The notes beneath the pieces were generated by a model. That model made no database searches and had not been told where the DNA came from. It saw only the letters and a program-made list of their open reading frames with translations. Shown in pieces: positions 16,356 to 25,621 of a stretch of 64,000 nt of DNA. The stretch is from Streptomyces sp. TBY4 (GTDB lineage: Bacteria; Actinomycetota; Actinomycetes; Streptomycetales; Streptomycetaceae): contig NZ_JANAVF010000018.1 in NCBI RefSeq assembly GCF_024213195.1, positions 86,194 to 150,193 of the forward strand. Direction: 5' to 3'. Numbering within the stretch: position 1 is the stretch's first letter; each line of letters opens with the position of its first letter. Both the position numbers and the translations under genes were made by a program.

Positions 16356-18278
16356 TCAGCGCCTGCGCGTCCGCCGGACCGAGAGGAAGACCACACCGCC
16401 GAGTGCGGTGAGCGTGGCGGCCGCCGTGCCCATCAACCAGAGCTGCCGGCCGTCGGACCCGGTGGTGGCCAGGTGCCCGCCCGGGGAGCCCGGAGATCCC
16501 GGGGAGCCCGGAGAGTCGTCCCCCGGGTCCACCGGCAGCGGCCGCGGCTGCTGTGTGGTGGTGGGGGAGGGGAGGGTGGGCGAGGGGGAGGCGGAAGGAG
16601 TCGCCGAGGTCGAGGTCGACGGTGACGGGGACGCCGAGGTCGAAGGTGACGGGGACGGGGACGCCGAGGTCGAAGGGGACGCCGAAGTCGACGGGGACGG
16701 CGACGGCGACGCCGAAGTCGACGGCGAAGGCGACGGGTCCGGAGGTGTGATCACCGGCGGGACCGGTGTGCACGCCGGGTCCTTCGAGCCGTCCTCGCAG
16801 TTGGTGCGGCCGCTCTCCGCGACCACGTTGTTGGTCAGTTTGCCGTCGCCGGTCAGCGGGTCGTTGACGCGGACCTTATAGGTGATCGTCGCCGTCTTCC
16901 CCTGGGGGACCTCGCCCGTCCAGGTCAGCTTCGGCGCCGTGTACGCGGCCGTGCCGAGGTCGGCCGTGGCCGTCCCGTCGAAGGCCGCGTCGTCGAGCAG
17001 CTCGGTCAGGTCGTCCGTCAGCTTCGCGTTCGGGTAGTCCAGGCTGCTGATGTTCTTCGCGGTGATCGTGTAGGTCACGGTGTCGCCGGGGGCGACCGAC
17101 TTCGCGGGCGAGGCAGTCTTCTTCACCTCGAGGTCCGGCACCGGCACGGCCAGCGCGAACTGCGAGATGACGTACGTGTCCCCGCGGGTGCGGAACGTCA
17201 GGTCGGCGGAGGTGGCTCCGGCCGGGAGGGCGGTCGCCGGGACGTCGAAGGACTTGGCGTCGATGCTGAGGTTGTTGGCGTGCTGCGGTTCGAGCGAGCC
17301 GTCGGCCGAGCTGGTGAAGAAGTTGTCGGTCGCCCCGCCGGCCCCGGGGTTGGCGATGTTCGCGCCGTTGACCCGGAACTGGTCGCCCTTCGTGTTCCAG
17401 TCGCCCTCGTAGGCCGTGGCGCTCGCGCGGACCGGGCCGTCACCGGTGCGGTAGAAGCCGTCGACCTTGATCGTGGTGTCCGGGCTGGTGGAGCGCTGGA
17501 GGACGTGGCCGCCGTAGACGTAGACGTTGCGGCGTTCCGGCGCGTGCTCGTTCGGGCCGGGGTACTTGTACACCACCGTCAGGGACCAGCCGGCGACGCA
17601 GCCGCGGCCGGTCGGGGCCCAGATGTTGCCGACGGCGACGGTCACCGGGGAGCCGGTGGGCACATCGGAGAAGGCGGCGGTGACGTCGGACTCGCCCGTG
17701 TAGTAGTGCGGGCCGCCGGTCTCCGCCGGGTCCTCGACCATGTTCGAGAGGGTCACCGGCCGGACGGCGCCCGAGCCGACCTTGAGGACCGGGCGGGTGG
17801 TCAGCGGCTCCCCCGGGGCGGGGAACACGTCCGAGCCGGAGACGTCGCAGCGCTTGATGAGGTTCGAGCCGAGCTTGTACGCGCCGTTGTTGCCGCCCCA
17901 GAAGAGCCGCGCGTACGCCACCTCCGCGCCCGGAGGCACGGTGACCCGGCCGGTGCTGGAGGTGTGGGTGGCCGTGCCCAGGCCGGCCGCGTCGACGGGC
18001 CGGGCCAGGAAGTCGTTGTTGTTCTTCGTGCCTCCGCCCCGCTGGACCTCGGCGCACTCGGCGGCTTCGGCGGCGGGCTCCTCGGGGCACCCCATCACCG
18101 TGTTGCCGAGCGTGACGAAGTCCCCGTAGAGCGCCTCGTCGTAGCGCTTCTCGAAGGGGGACACCACCTCGGCGACGGCCGGTCCGCTCAGCGAGCCGAA
18201 GAGCAGTGCCGCGCCGCCGGCCACCGCGACGGCGGATCCCCATGCATGCCTGAAACGTATGAAACGTGTAAACCCCAT
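16356..18278 (-). CDS. Sortase-anchored (LAXTG) surface protein with a DUF11 repeat
   Basis: 640 residues. Basic signal peptide (MGFTRFIRFRHAW, then hydrophobic to about 37). A long beta-rich ectodomain follows (about 40-370). A DUF11-type Ig-like repeat (about 375-485) starts LEVKKTASPAKSVAPGDTVTY. A Pro/Ser/Thr stalk (about 505-585) contains repeated SPSPSTSA units. The C-terminal sorting signal has LATTG, a hydrophobic span (LWLMGTAAATLTALGGVVFL) and RRTRRR. LAXTG is the motif of class E sortases in Streptomyces, so it should be linked to peptidoglycan. It may act as an adhesin or cell-wall spacer; no enzymatic motif is visible. No ribosome site is seen at the ATG. Confidence 0.85.
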   Translation of the reverse strand: MGFTRFIRFRHAWGSAVAVAGGAALLFGSLSGPAVAEVVSPFEKRYDEALYGDFVTLGNTVMGCPEEPAAEAAECAEVQRGGGTKNNNDFLARPVDAAGLGTATHTSSTGRVTVPPGAEVAYARLFWGGNNGAYKLGSNLIKRCDVSGSDVFPAPGEPLTTRPVLKVGSGAVRPVTLSNMVEDPAETGGPHYYTGESDVTAAFSDVPTGSPVTVAVGNIWAPTGRGCVAGWSLTVVYKYPGPNEHAPERRNVYVYGGHVLQRSTSPDTTIKVDGFYRTGDGPVRASATAYEGDWNTKGDQFRVNGANIANPGAGGATDNFFTSSADGSLEPQHANNLSIDAKSFDVPATALPAGATSADLTFRTRGDTYVISQFALAVPVPDLEVKKTASPAKSVAPGDTVTYTITAKNISSLDYPNAKLTDDLTELLDDAAFDGTATADLGTAAYTAPKLTWTGEVPQGKTATITYKVRVNDPLTGDGKLTNNVVAESGRTNCEDGSKDPACTPVPPVITPPDPSPSPSTSASPSPSPSTSASPSTSASPSPSPSTSASPSPSTSTSATPSASPSPTLPSPTTTQQPRPLPVDPGDDSPGSPGSPGSPGGHLATTGSDGRQLWLMGTAAATLTALGGVVFLSVRRTRRR

Positions 18279-18315
18279 GAGAGGGAAATTAGCCCGATAG
18301 GGAATGAATCGGGCG

Positions 18316-19311
18316 TTACGCCACGCGACGGTGCGCGTACTCCTCGATGTCCCGCATCGGCGGCCGCTCCTCGGTGTCCACGGCGTACGTGTGCGGTACG
18401 AACCCCTCCGGGCCCCGCTCGAACTGCGTCAGCTCGGGGCGTACGAGGTGTCCGCGCGAGAGCCTGACCTGCGCCGTGCGGTAGATCGCGGCGGCCATCC
18501 GGCCCAGGGCCTGCCCGTCCTGGTGGCGGTGCAGCCGTACGCCCACGTCCACCTGGGCCAGCGCGTCCAGCCCGGCCGTGTGCAGTGCGTCCACCAGCAG
18601 GCCCAGCTCGACCCCGTAGCCCACCGGGAACGGGAGCCGTTCCAGCAGCTCGCGGCGGACGGCGTACTCGCCGCCCAGCGGCTGGACGAAGCCGGCCAGC
18701 TGGGGCCAGTGGAGGTTGAGCAGGGGGCGGGCCACCAGCTCCGTGACCCGGCCGCCCTGGCCGTTGGCCCGGGCGGAGGCCAGGGCGGCCGGATCGCTGA
18801 ACTCCGCCCCCAGGGGGCGGTCGTACATCGCCTTGACGAACCGCACGTCCGGATCGGTCAGCAGCGGGCCGACGATCCCGGAGACGAAGGAGGCCGAGAA
18901 ATCGCGCAGGTCGGCGTCCACGAAGCAGACGATGTCACCGGTGGTGACCAGCAGTGAGCGCCACAGCACCTCGCCCTTGCCGGGCACCGCCGGGATCCGC
19001 GGCAGGACCTCGTCGCGGTGCACCACCCGGGCCCCGGCCTTGGCCGCGACCTCCGCGGTGCGGTCGGTGGAGCCGGAGTCGATCACGACCAGCTCGTCGA
19101 CCAGGGGCACGGGCAGGCCCTCGATCAGATCGCGCCGGATCACCTCGACGATCTCGCCGACCGTCGCCTCCTCGTTCAGCGCCGGCAGCACCACGCTCAC
19201 CGTGGTGCCCGCTGCCCGCTTGGCGGAAAGCAGCTGGCCGAGCGGTCGGTCGGCGGCGGACCAGGAGCGGTCTGCCAGCCAGCGCTCCACCTCTTCCAGC
19301 ACCTTCAGCAC
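18316..19311 (-). CDS. gpgS: Glucosyl-3-phosphoglycerate synthase (GT81)
   Basis: 331 residues from GTG 19311, chosen because GAGG lies six bases upstream. GTGs at 19338 and 19302 are alternatives, and an ATG at 19392 would add AT-rich, non-coding-looking codons. GT-A motifs: VSVVLPALNEEATVGEIV (about 36-53), VIDSGSTDRT and the metal-binding DxD in CFVDADLRDF. AGFVQPLGGEYAVRRELLERLPFPVGYGVE is highly characteristic of GpgS. It transfers glucose to 3-phosphoglycerate, the first step to glucosylglycerate and to methylglucose lipopolysaccharides. Neighbouring otsA/otsB point to compatible-solute or stress-sugar metabolism. Its promoter region is shared divergently with thrC. Confidence 0.88.
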   Translation of the reverse strand: MLKVLEEVERWLADRSWSAADRPLGQLLSAKRAAGTTVSVVLPALNEEATVGEIVEVIRRDLIEGLPVPLVDELVVIDSGSTDRTAEVAAKAGARVVHRDEVLPRIPAVPGKGEVLWRSLLVTTGDIVCFVDADLRDFSASFVSGIVGPLLTDPDVRFVKAMYDRPLGAEFSDPAALASARANGQGGRVTELVARPLLNLHWPQLAGFVQPLGGEYAVRRELLERLPFPVGYGVELGLLVDALHTAGLDALAQVDVGVRLHRHQDGQALGRMAAAIYRTAQVRLSRGHLVRPELTQFERGPEGFVPHTYAVDTEERPPMRDIEEYAHRRVA

Positions 19312-19501
19312 TCCCTGCCTCGCACTCTGGTTCTTCACTGGTTTGGACCGAAATGTGATCCATCTCGCGGTTCGGACGGCTGTCTCAACCACCCGGACCT
19401 TCGGTTACAGTCTTGAACAACGCGATGGCCCACCGCATGCCGGGGGGCCCGCGTACAAACGCACCGGCGCGCCACAGAGCGCGTGTGCCGGTGCCATACC
19501 G

Positions 19502-19655
19502 CTCATCCAGAGGGGCAGAGGGACACGGCCCGTTGAAGCCCCGGCAACCCTCCAGTCGGTTCTCGCGATCGCGCACACCAGCGCCGCAGCGAGGTCCCCG
19601 GCTAGGGAAGGTGCCAATTCCGTCTCATGGCGAAGTGCGCCATGGGGAAGATGAG
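19502..19655 (+). ncRNA. SAM-I (S-box) riboswitch in the thrC leader
   Basis: The conserved core is present in order: CTCATCCAGAG, GGCAGAGGGACACGGCCC, TTGAAGCCCCGGCAACCCTC, then GGTGCCAATTCCGTC, a CATGGCG/CGCCATG hairpin and GAAGATGAG. P1 is CTCATC (19502-19507) with GATGAG (19650-19655). There is no intrinsic terminator after P1. Instead GAGGAGAAAGG, the only ribosome-site-like sequence, directly abuts the P1 3' strand, so control is probably translational. SAM-I elements normally switch genes off when S-adenosylmethionine is abundant. Confidence 0.9.
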
Positions 19656-19674
19656 GAGAAAGGGCCTCGCCATC

Positions 19675-20985
19675 ATGGCTGCACAGTCTGTCGCAACCTC
19701 TGCCGAAACCGTTGAAACCAATGCGTCCGGCGCCTCTGTCGATCTCGGTCCCGCCACCGGCCTTTCCTGTCGTGAGTGCGGTACCCGCTTCGAGCTCGGC
19801 CCGATCTTCGCCTGCGCCGAGTGCTTCGGACCGCTCGAAGTCGCCTACGAGCTGCCCCTGGGCGACCCGGAGGCCCTGCGCGCCGCCATCGAGGCCGGCC
19901 CGGACAACATCTGGCGCTACGCGCCGCTGCTGCCCGTCCCCGCGGACGTGGCCTCCAAGCCGAGCCTGAACCCCGGCTTCACCAAGCTCGTGGACGCGCA
20001 GAACCTGGCCAAGGAGCTGGGCGTCACCGGCAAGCTGTACGTCAAGGACGACTCCGGCAACCCGACGCACTCCTTCAAGGACCGCGTCGTCGCCATCGCC
20101 GTCGAGGCCGCCCGCGCCTTCGGCTTCACCACCCTCTCCTGCTCCTCCACCGGCAACCTGGCCGGCGCCGTCGGCGCCGCGGCCGCCCGCGCCGGCTTCC
20201 GCTCCTGCGTGTTCATCCCGCACGACCTGGAGCAGGGCAAGGTCGTCATGGCCGGTGTCTACGGTGGCGACCTGGTCGGCATCGAGGGCAACTACGACGA
20301 CGTCAACCGCTTCTGCTCCGAGCTCATCGGCGACCCGCTGGGCGAGGGCTGGGGCTTCGTCAACGTCAACCTGCGCCCGTACTACGGCGAGGGCTCCAAG
20401 ACCCTGGCGTACGAGATCTGCGAGCAGCTCGGCTGGCAGCTGCCCGACCAGATCGTCATCCCGATCGCGTCCGGCTCCCAGCTGACGAAGATCGACAAGG
20501 GTCTGCAGGAGCTGATCAAGCTCGGCCTCGTCGAGGACAAGCCGTACAAGATCTTCGGCGCCCAGGCCGAGGGCTGCTCGCCCGTCTCCACCGCCTTCAA
20601 GGCCGGTCACGAGGTGGTCCGCCCGCAGAAGCCGAACACCATCGCCAAGTCGCTGGCCATCGGCAACCCGGCGGACGGCCCGTACGTCCTGGACATCGCG
20701 CGCCGCACCGGCGGCTTCGTCGAGGACGTCAACGACGAGCAGGTCGTCGAGGCCATCAAGATCCTCGCCCAGGCCGAGGGCATCTTCGCCGAGACCGCGG
20801 GCGGCGTGACCGTCGGCGTGACGAAGAAGCTCATCGAGAACGGCCAGATCGACCCCACGCTGACCACCGTGATCCTGAACACCGGTGACGGCCTCAAGAC
20901 CCTGGAGGCGGTGGCCGCGGACAGCGGGCAGACCGCCACCATCCGCCCCAGCCTGGACGCGTTCCGCGCCGCCAACCTGGCCTGA
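19675..20985 (+). CDS. thrC: Threonine synthase
   Basis: 436 residues from the ATG that follows GAGAAAGGG. Upstream in-frame ATGs at 19627 and 19651 fall inside the riboswitch. The N-terminal LSCRECGTRFELGPIFACAECFGPLEVAYEL is the usual zinc-ribbon-like segment (CxxC twice). The PLP lysine is K135 in NPTHSFKDRVVAIA. SSTGNLAGAVGAAAARAG binds PLP phosphate. It converts O-phospho-L-homoserine to threonine, so it competes with methionine synthesis for that substrate, which is the likely reason for the SAM riboswitch. A MoaD-like gene follows 35 bases later, probably in the same transcript. Confidence 0.95.
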   Translation: MAAQSVATSAETVETNASGASVDLGPATGLSCRECGTRFELGPIFACAECFGPLEVAYELPLGDPEALRAAIEAGPDNIWRYAPLLPVPADVASKPSLNPGFTKLVDAQNLAKELGVTGKLYVKDDSGNPTHSFKDRVVAIAVEAARAFGFTTLSCSSTGNLAGAVGAAAARAGFRSCVFIPHDLEQGKVVMAGVYGGDLVGIEGNYDDVNRFCSELIGDPLGEGWGFVNVNLRPYYGEGSKTLAYEICEQLGWQLPDQIVIPIASGSQLTKIDKGLQELIKLGLVEDKPYKIFGAQAEGCSPVSTAFKAGHEVVRPQKPNTIAKSLAIGNPADGPYVLDIARRTGGFVEDVNDEQVVEAIKILAQAEGIFAETAGGVTVGVTKKLIENGQIDPTLTTVILNTGDGLKTLEAVAADSGQTATIRPSLDAFRAANLA

Positions 20986-21020
20986 TCTCTCTCCCCTGCA
21001 CCCGGAAAGGCAGTAGCGCC

Positions 21021-21299
21021 ATGAGCGTCAACGTCCGCATCCCCACCATCCTGCGCACCTACACCGGCGGCCAGGCCGAGGTCCCCGCCGAGGGCGCGAC
21101 CCTCGAAGAGGTCATCCAGTCCCTGGAGGCGAGCCACCCCGGCATCGCCGCGCGCGTCCTGGACGACCAGGGCAAGCTGCGCCGCTTCGTCAACGTCTAC
21201 GTCAACGACGACGACGTGCGCTTCGAGGGCGGGCTGCAGACGGCCACTCCGGACGGCGCGGGCATCTCGATCATCCCCGCGGTCGCGGGCGGCTGCTGA
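21021..21299 (+). CDS. MoaD/ThiS/CysO-type sulphur-carrier protein with a GGC terminus
   Basis: 92 residues, AGG-containing ribosome site in GGAAAGGCAG. Beta-grasp layout: VRIPTILRTYTGG, TLEEVIQSLEASHPG, RFVNVYVNDDDVRF and IIPAVAGG. Relatives end in Gly-Gly, the carboxylate being activated as thiocarboxylate. Here one extra residue, Cys, follows (AVAGGC then stop). The CysO branch carries sulphur to O-phosphoserine for cysteine synthesis and needs the JAMM peptidase Mec to clear its C-terminus. A Cys after GG would have to be trimmed or would mimic the CysO-cysteine adduct. Position after thrC fits amino-acid metabolism. Confidence 0.83.
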   Translation: MSVNVRIPTILRTYTGGQAEVPAEGATLEEVIQSLEASHPGIAARVLDDQGKLRRFVNVYVNDDDVRFEGGLQTATPDGAGISIIPAVAGGC

Positions 21300-21332
21300 G
21301 CAGGTCGCGCCCCGCAACGCTTCGTAGAAACT

Positions 21333-21370
21333 GAATTGCCCCCTCCGTTACCAAACGGAGGGGGCAATTC
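21333..21370. terminator. Strong terminator after the thrC operon
   Basis: A perfect 17-bp stem (GAATTGCCCCCTCCGTT with its complement) around the loop ACCA, 34 bases past the carrier-protein stop. Confidence 0.9.
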
Positions 21371-21702
21371 TGCTGGGTTGGGCGCGGTAGAGTTGGGGCA
21401 GTCCCCTCCGCTGTTCTTGCCCGCCGCATATGAGCGGGTCGCGCGAGGGTTGACATTGAGTCAACATGCAAGTGCGCTATGGGTCGTTGGCGGGGTTTGT
21501 CCGGCCCGAGTTGCCCTGGAATATTCCGGGTTTTCACCCTATTTCAATCTTTCGCTGTGTCCAGAATTCTCGTCGGAATGACCTGTTGCAGACAGCAGCG
21601 GTGCGGATACATTCAGCCCCGGTCGAGGCGTTCCGGCGCAAGTTCTGACCCGGGACCGCGAAGTGCGGTCCTGCGCAAGGGCCAGTAATAGGGGAGTTAG
21701 GC
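21371..21702 (+). promoter_or_regulatory. Long AT-richer leader and promoter region of the cold-shock gene
   Basis: 330 bases without a gene. GTTGAC-ATTGA-GTCAAC (21449-21465) is a perfect inverted repeat containing a TTGACA hexamer that may be the -35 box. The 200 bases before the start are unusually AT-rich for this genome (for example ATATTCCGGGTTTTCACCC), as expected for a long structured 5' leader of a cold-shock mRNA. GGGGAG serves as ribosome site at 21692-21697. Confidence 0.5.
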
Positions 21703-21909
21703 ATGGCTCAGGGCACCGTCAAGTGGTTCAACGCGGAGAAGGGCTACGGCTTCATCGCGGTCGACGGTGGTGCGGATGTGTTCGTCCACTACAGCGCCAT
21801 CCAGATGGACGGGTACCGCACCCTTGAAGAGGGTCAGCGGGTCGAGTTCGAGATCTCGCAGGGCCAGAAGGGTCCGCAGGCGGACATGGTCAAGCTCGCC
21901 GCCGGCTAG
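21703..21909 (+). CDS. Cold-shock domain protein (CspA family)
   Basis: 68 residues, a single OB-fold. RNP1 is KGYGFIAV (about 14-21) and RNP2 is DVFVHYSAI (about 26-34); GTVKWFNAEKGYGF is diagnostic. It binds single-stranded nucleic acid and acts as an RNA chaperone. It is monocistronic, bounded by strong hairpins on both sides. Confidence 0.95.
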   Translation: MAQGTVKWFNAEKGYGFIAVDGGADVFVHYSAIQMDGYRTLEEGQRVEFEISQGQKGPQADMVKLAAG

Positions 21910-21983
21910 TCCGACCGCGATCGACCACCGAGGCGTACGGGGCCGCGCACAGCGGCCGCGCACGACGGCACCACCGCATACAT

Positions 21984-22025
21984 ACGAGGGGCCCACATCC
22001 TGGACACGGGATGCGGGCCCCTCGT
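21984..22025. terminator. Terminator after the cold-shock gene
   Basis: ACGAGGGGCCCACATCC pairs with GGATGCGGGCCCCTCGT with one mismatch, around a short loop starting TGGACAC. Confidence 0.85.
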
Positions 22026-22085
22026 GCATGGGCCCGGCGCGGCCCTTGCGGCACCTGGGTGTTCATCCCGGGTTGCCCGAAGCCG

Positions 22086-22148
22086 CTTGCACTCGGGGGG
22101 GTCGAGTGCTAATCATTGGCGTTAGCACTCTCCTGGTGAGAGTGCTAC
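22086..22148 (+). promoter_or_regulatory. groEL2 promoter with two CIRCE elements (HrcA operators)
   Basis: Four 9-base half-sites alternate in orientation with exactly nine bases between each: CTTGCACTC (22086), GAGTGCTAA (22104), TTAGCACTC (22122), GAGTGCTAC (22140). This gives CIRCE 1 (22086-22112, two mismatches to TTAGCACTC-N9-GAGTGCTAA) and CIRCE 2 (22122-22148, one mismatch). A -35 TTGCAC (22087) and -10 TAATCA (22110) with a 17-base spacer lie on CIRCE 1, so HrcA binding would block the promoter until heat shock. Confidence 0.88.
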
Positions 22149-22277
22149 TAAACGAGGACCGGGTCGGTGAGGCCCGCAGGGTCCGGTGGGAAGGAACCGC
22201 CGGGCACGCAGGCCGTCCGTCGCGGGCGCGGGCGCGGTCCGGGAGCAATCCACCGCTGTCCGGGAGGACCACTTCAG

Positions 22278-23900
<1,623 letters not shown>

Positions 23901-23950
23901 TCCACCCCCGGGCCCCGGCCCGAAGGTAGATCGGCTGTTCGCATCACGTA

Positions 23951-23994
23951 CCGAGGGCGGCATCCTCTCCTGACGGAGGGGGTGCCGCCCTCGG
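23951..23994. terminator. Terminator after groEL2
   Basis: CCGAGGGCGGCATCC pairs with GGGTGCCGCCCTCGG (one mismatch) around a 14-base loop. It also lies just past the DUF3592 gene on the other strand, so it serves both converging genes. Confidence 0.85.
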
Positions 23995-24031
23995 GCGTTC
24001 TACGGGTGCTCGGTTTCGCTGTTGCCCGGGT

Positions 24032-24697
24032 TCACCGGCGCCCGCGCTCGCCGCGCTGCGGAGCCGGCCTGCCGAGGGCGCCGAGCACTCCCCACAGGGA
24101 TGCGAGCCCGACCGCGAGGAGGATCGCGGCGCGCAGCCCCCAGGCATGGAGGTCCGAGGCCCTCTCCGACTGCACCCGGCCCCGAGGGTCGTAGACCAGC
24201 CGGAGTTCCTCGCCGGCCTTCGCGATCTCCTGCTCCCTGGTCAGCCCGGCGGGACCGCCCGGCGGGCAGTCGAGCCGGTGGTCGTACTGGGTGGTGCGCC
24301 TGAGGTACTGGCCCTCGGGGCGGTAGCTGGAATCGGTCTCGACCCGGGAGGCCACCTCCCTGACCACGCACGTGACCTCGACTCCCCGCCCCCGCAGCAC
24401 CAGGTCGTCCACGCCCATCAGGGCGATGAACACGCCGACGGCCGCGGACAGCCCGGCCAGGACGGCGAGGGCCGAGCCCCGGCGCTCGGCCTGGGCGTAG
24501 GTGTGGAGGGCGAGGCCGGACAGGGGTACGAAGAGCCCGAAGAGGGCCACCCACGCGTCCCCCAGCCATCCGCCGCCCAGCCACCCGGTCGCTCCCGCCC
24601 AGCCTGCCGCGAGCGCCACCCCGGCGGCGAGCGCCGGCGCCCCCGCCGCGGCCGCGACCCATCCCGGCGACCGCAACTCTTCGTCGTTCATCCCCAT
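24032..24697 (-). CDS. DUF3592-type membrane protein
   Basis: 221 residues from the ATG reading MGMNDEELRSPGW; an ATG two codons later is equally possible. Two or three N-terminal hydrophobic segments (about 14-100) are followed by an extracytoplasmic domain with VEVTCVVREVASRVE, YDHRLDCPPGG and a LRLVYDPRGRVQSE strand, the pattern of DUF3592, then a final membrane helix (about 188-210). A pair of Cys in the loop could be bridged. Function is unknown in the family. It converges on groEL2. Confidence 0.72.
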   Translation of the reverse strand: MGMNDEELRSPGWVAAAAGAPALAAGVALAAGWAGATGWLGGGWLGDAWVALFGLFVPLSGLALHTYAQAERRGSALAVLAGLSAAVGVFIALMGVDDLVLRGRGVEVTCVVREVASRVETDSSYRPEGQYLRRTTQYDHRLDCPPGGPAGLTREQEIAKAGEELRLVYDPRGRVQSERASDLHAWGLRAAILLAVGLASLWGVLGALGRPAPQRGERGRR

Positions 24698-24843
24698 CCC
24701 CCGTCCCCCTCGTCCCCGTCTCCCGCTCCCGGTACGTACACGCCGGGAGCGCCCGGTTGGTTGTGCACGCACCCCTCGACGTACGCCGCCCGCGATGCGG
24801 GACTGTCCGCCGACACCCCCGCATGAACTGATTGACTGCCGAC

Positions 24844-25476
24844 ATGAGTGACGTGAGCGACGCGAGCAACGTGTTCATCAAGATCTGCGGGCTGCGGACC
24901 GCGCACGACGTCGAGGTGGCCGTGGCGGCCGGGGCCGATGCCGTCGGGTTCGTGTTCGCGCCCGGGAGTCCGCGTACGGTCGACGCCGCGACGGCGCGGG
25001 AGCTCGCCGGGCACGTGCCGGACGGGGTGCTCACCGTGGGGGTGTTCCGGGGGCAGTCGGTGGCGGAGGTGCGACGGTTCGCCGAGGAGAGCGGCGTACG
25101 GGGCGTGCAGCTGCACGGCGAGGAGGGGCCGGAGGACTTCGCGGCGCTGCGCGCCGAGGGCCGCACCCTGCTGCGGGCCACGGCGCGGCACGTGAAGGCC
25201 TGCGGGGAGTACGGCGAGGACCTGCTGCTCCTCGACGCCCCGGACCCCGGCTCCGGCAAGCCGTGGAACTGGGGCTCGGTGGAGTTCACCGCCCCCGAGG
25301 GCCGCTGGCTGCTGGCGGGCGGGCTGAGGCCGGACAACGTGGCCGAGGCCCTCGCGGTCACCGGCGCCTGGGGCGTGGACGTCTCCAGCGGGGTGGAGAG
25401 CGAGCGCGGGGTGAAGTCCCCGGACCTCATCCGTGCCTTCATCGCGGCGGCCCGCGGCGCGGGGCCCGCGGCCTGA
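24844..25476 (+). CDS. trpF: Phosphoribosylanthranilate isomerase (stand-alone TrpF)
   Basis: 210 residues, normal for a monofunctional TrpF. Catalytic Cys15 lies in FIKICGLR. GADAVGFVFAPGSPR, GVFRGQS, GVQLHGEE, LLLLDAP (candidate acid Asp), LLAGGLRPDNVAEAL and the phosphate-binding WGVDVSSGVES complete the (beta/alpha)8 set. It isomerises phosphoribosylanthranilate in tryptophan synthesis. Most Streptomyces lack TrpF and use the bifunctional PriA, so this is an addition. No other trp gene is nearby, and the gene stands alone between unrelated genes. Confidence 0.92.
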   Translation: MSDVSDASNVFIKICGLRTAHDVEVAVAAGADAVGFVFAPGSPRTVDAATARELAGHVPDGVLTVGVFRGQSVAEVRRFAEESGVRGVQLHGEEGPEDFAALRAEGRTLLRATARHVKACGEYGEDLLLLDAPDPGSGKPWNWGSVEFTAPEGRWLLAGGLRPDNVAEALAVTGAWGVDVSSGVESERGVKSPDLIRAFIAAARGAGPAA

Positions 25477-25516
25477 GCCGGGCCGGGCCGGGGGCGGGTC
25501 GGCTCGACGGGGTCTG

Positions 25517-25536
25517 AGTAAGTTGCCTGACTAAGG
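25517..25536. promoter_or_regulatory. Operator-like site 1 before the dehalogenase-like gene
   Basis: AGTAAGTTGCCTGACTAAGG. Its complement (CCTTAGTCAGGCAACTTACT) aligns with the site at 25579-25598, sharing TTAGTCAG and CTNACT. The centres are 62 bases apart. No regulator gene is adjacent. Confidence 0.45.
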
Positions 25537-25578
25537 CGTAGACGGGCGTCGCCCGGCGGGCTATGGTCGTGTCCGTGG

Positions 25579-25598
25579 AGTTAGTCAGCCAGCTAACT
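25579..25598. promoter_or_regulatory. Operator-like site 2 before the dehalogenase-like gene
   Basis: AGTTAGTCAGCCAGCTAACT is an inverted repeat with 6-bp arms AGTTAG/CTAACT, 24 bases before the ATG and just upstream of the TGAGGAG ribosome site. It resembles MarR- or TetR-type operators. Confidence 0.5.
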
Positions 25599-25621
25599 CG
25601 CTTTCCTGAGGAGCAGCACCC

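Noticed and set aside
19627..19674. Longer thrC start inside the riboswitch
   Set aside because: The upstream ATGs lie within the conserved P4/P1 elements of the SAM-I aptamer and have no ribosome site of their own.
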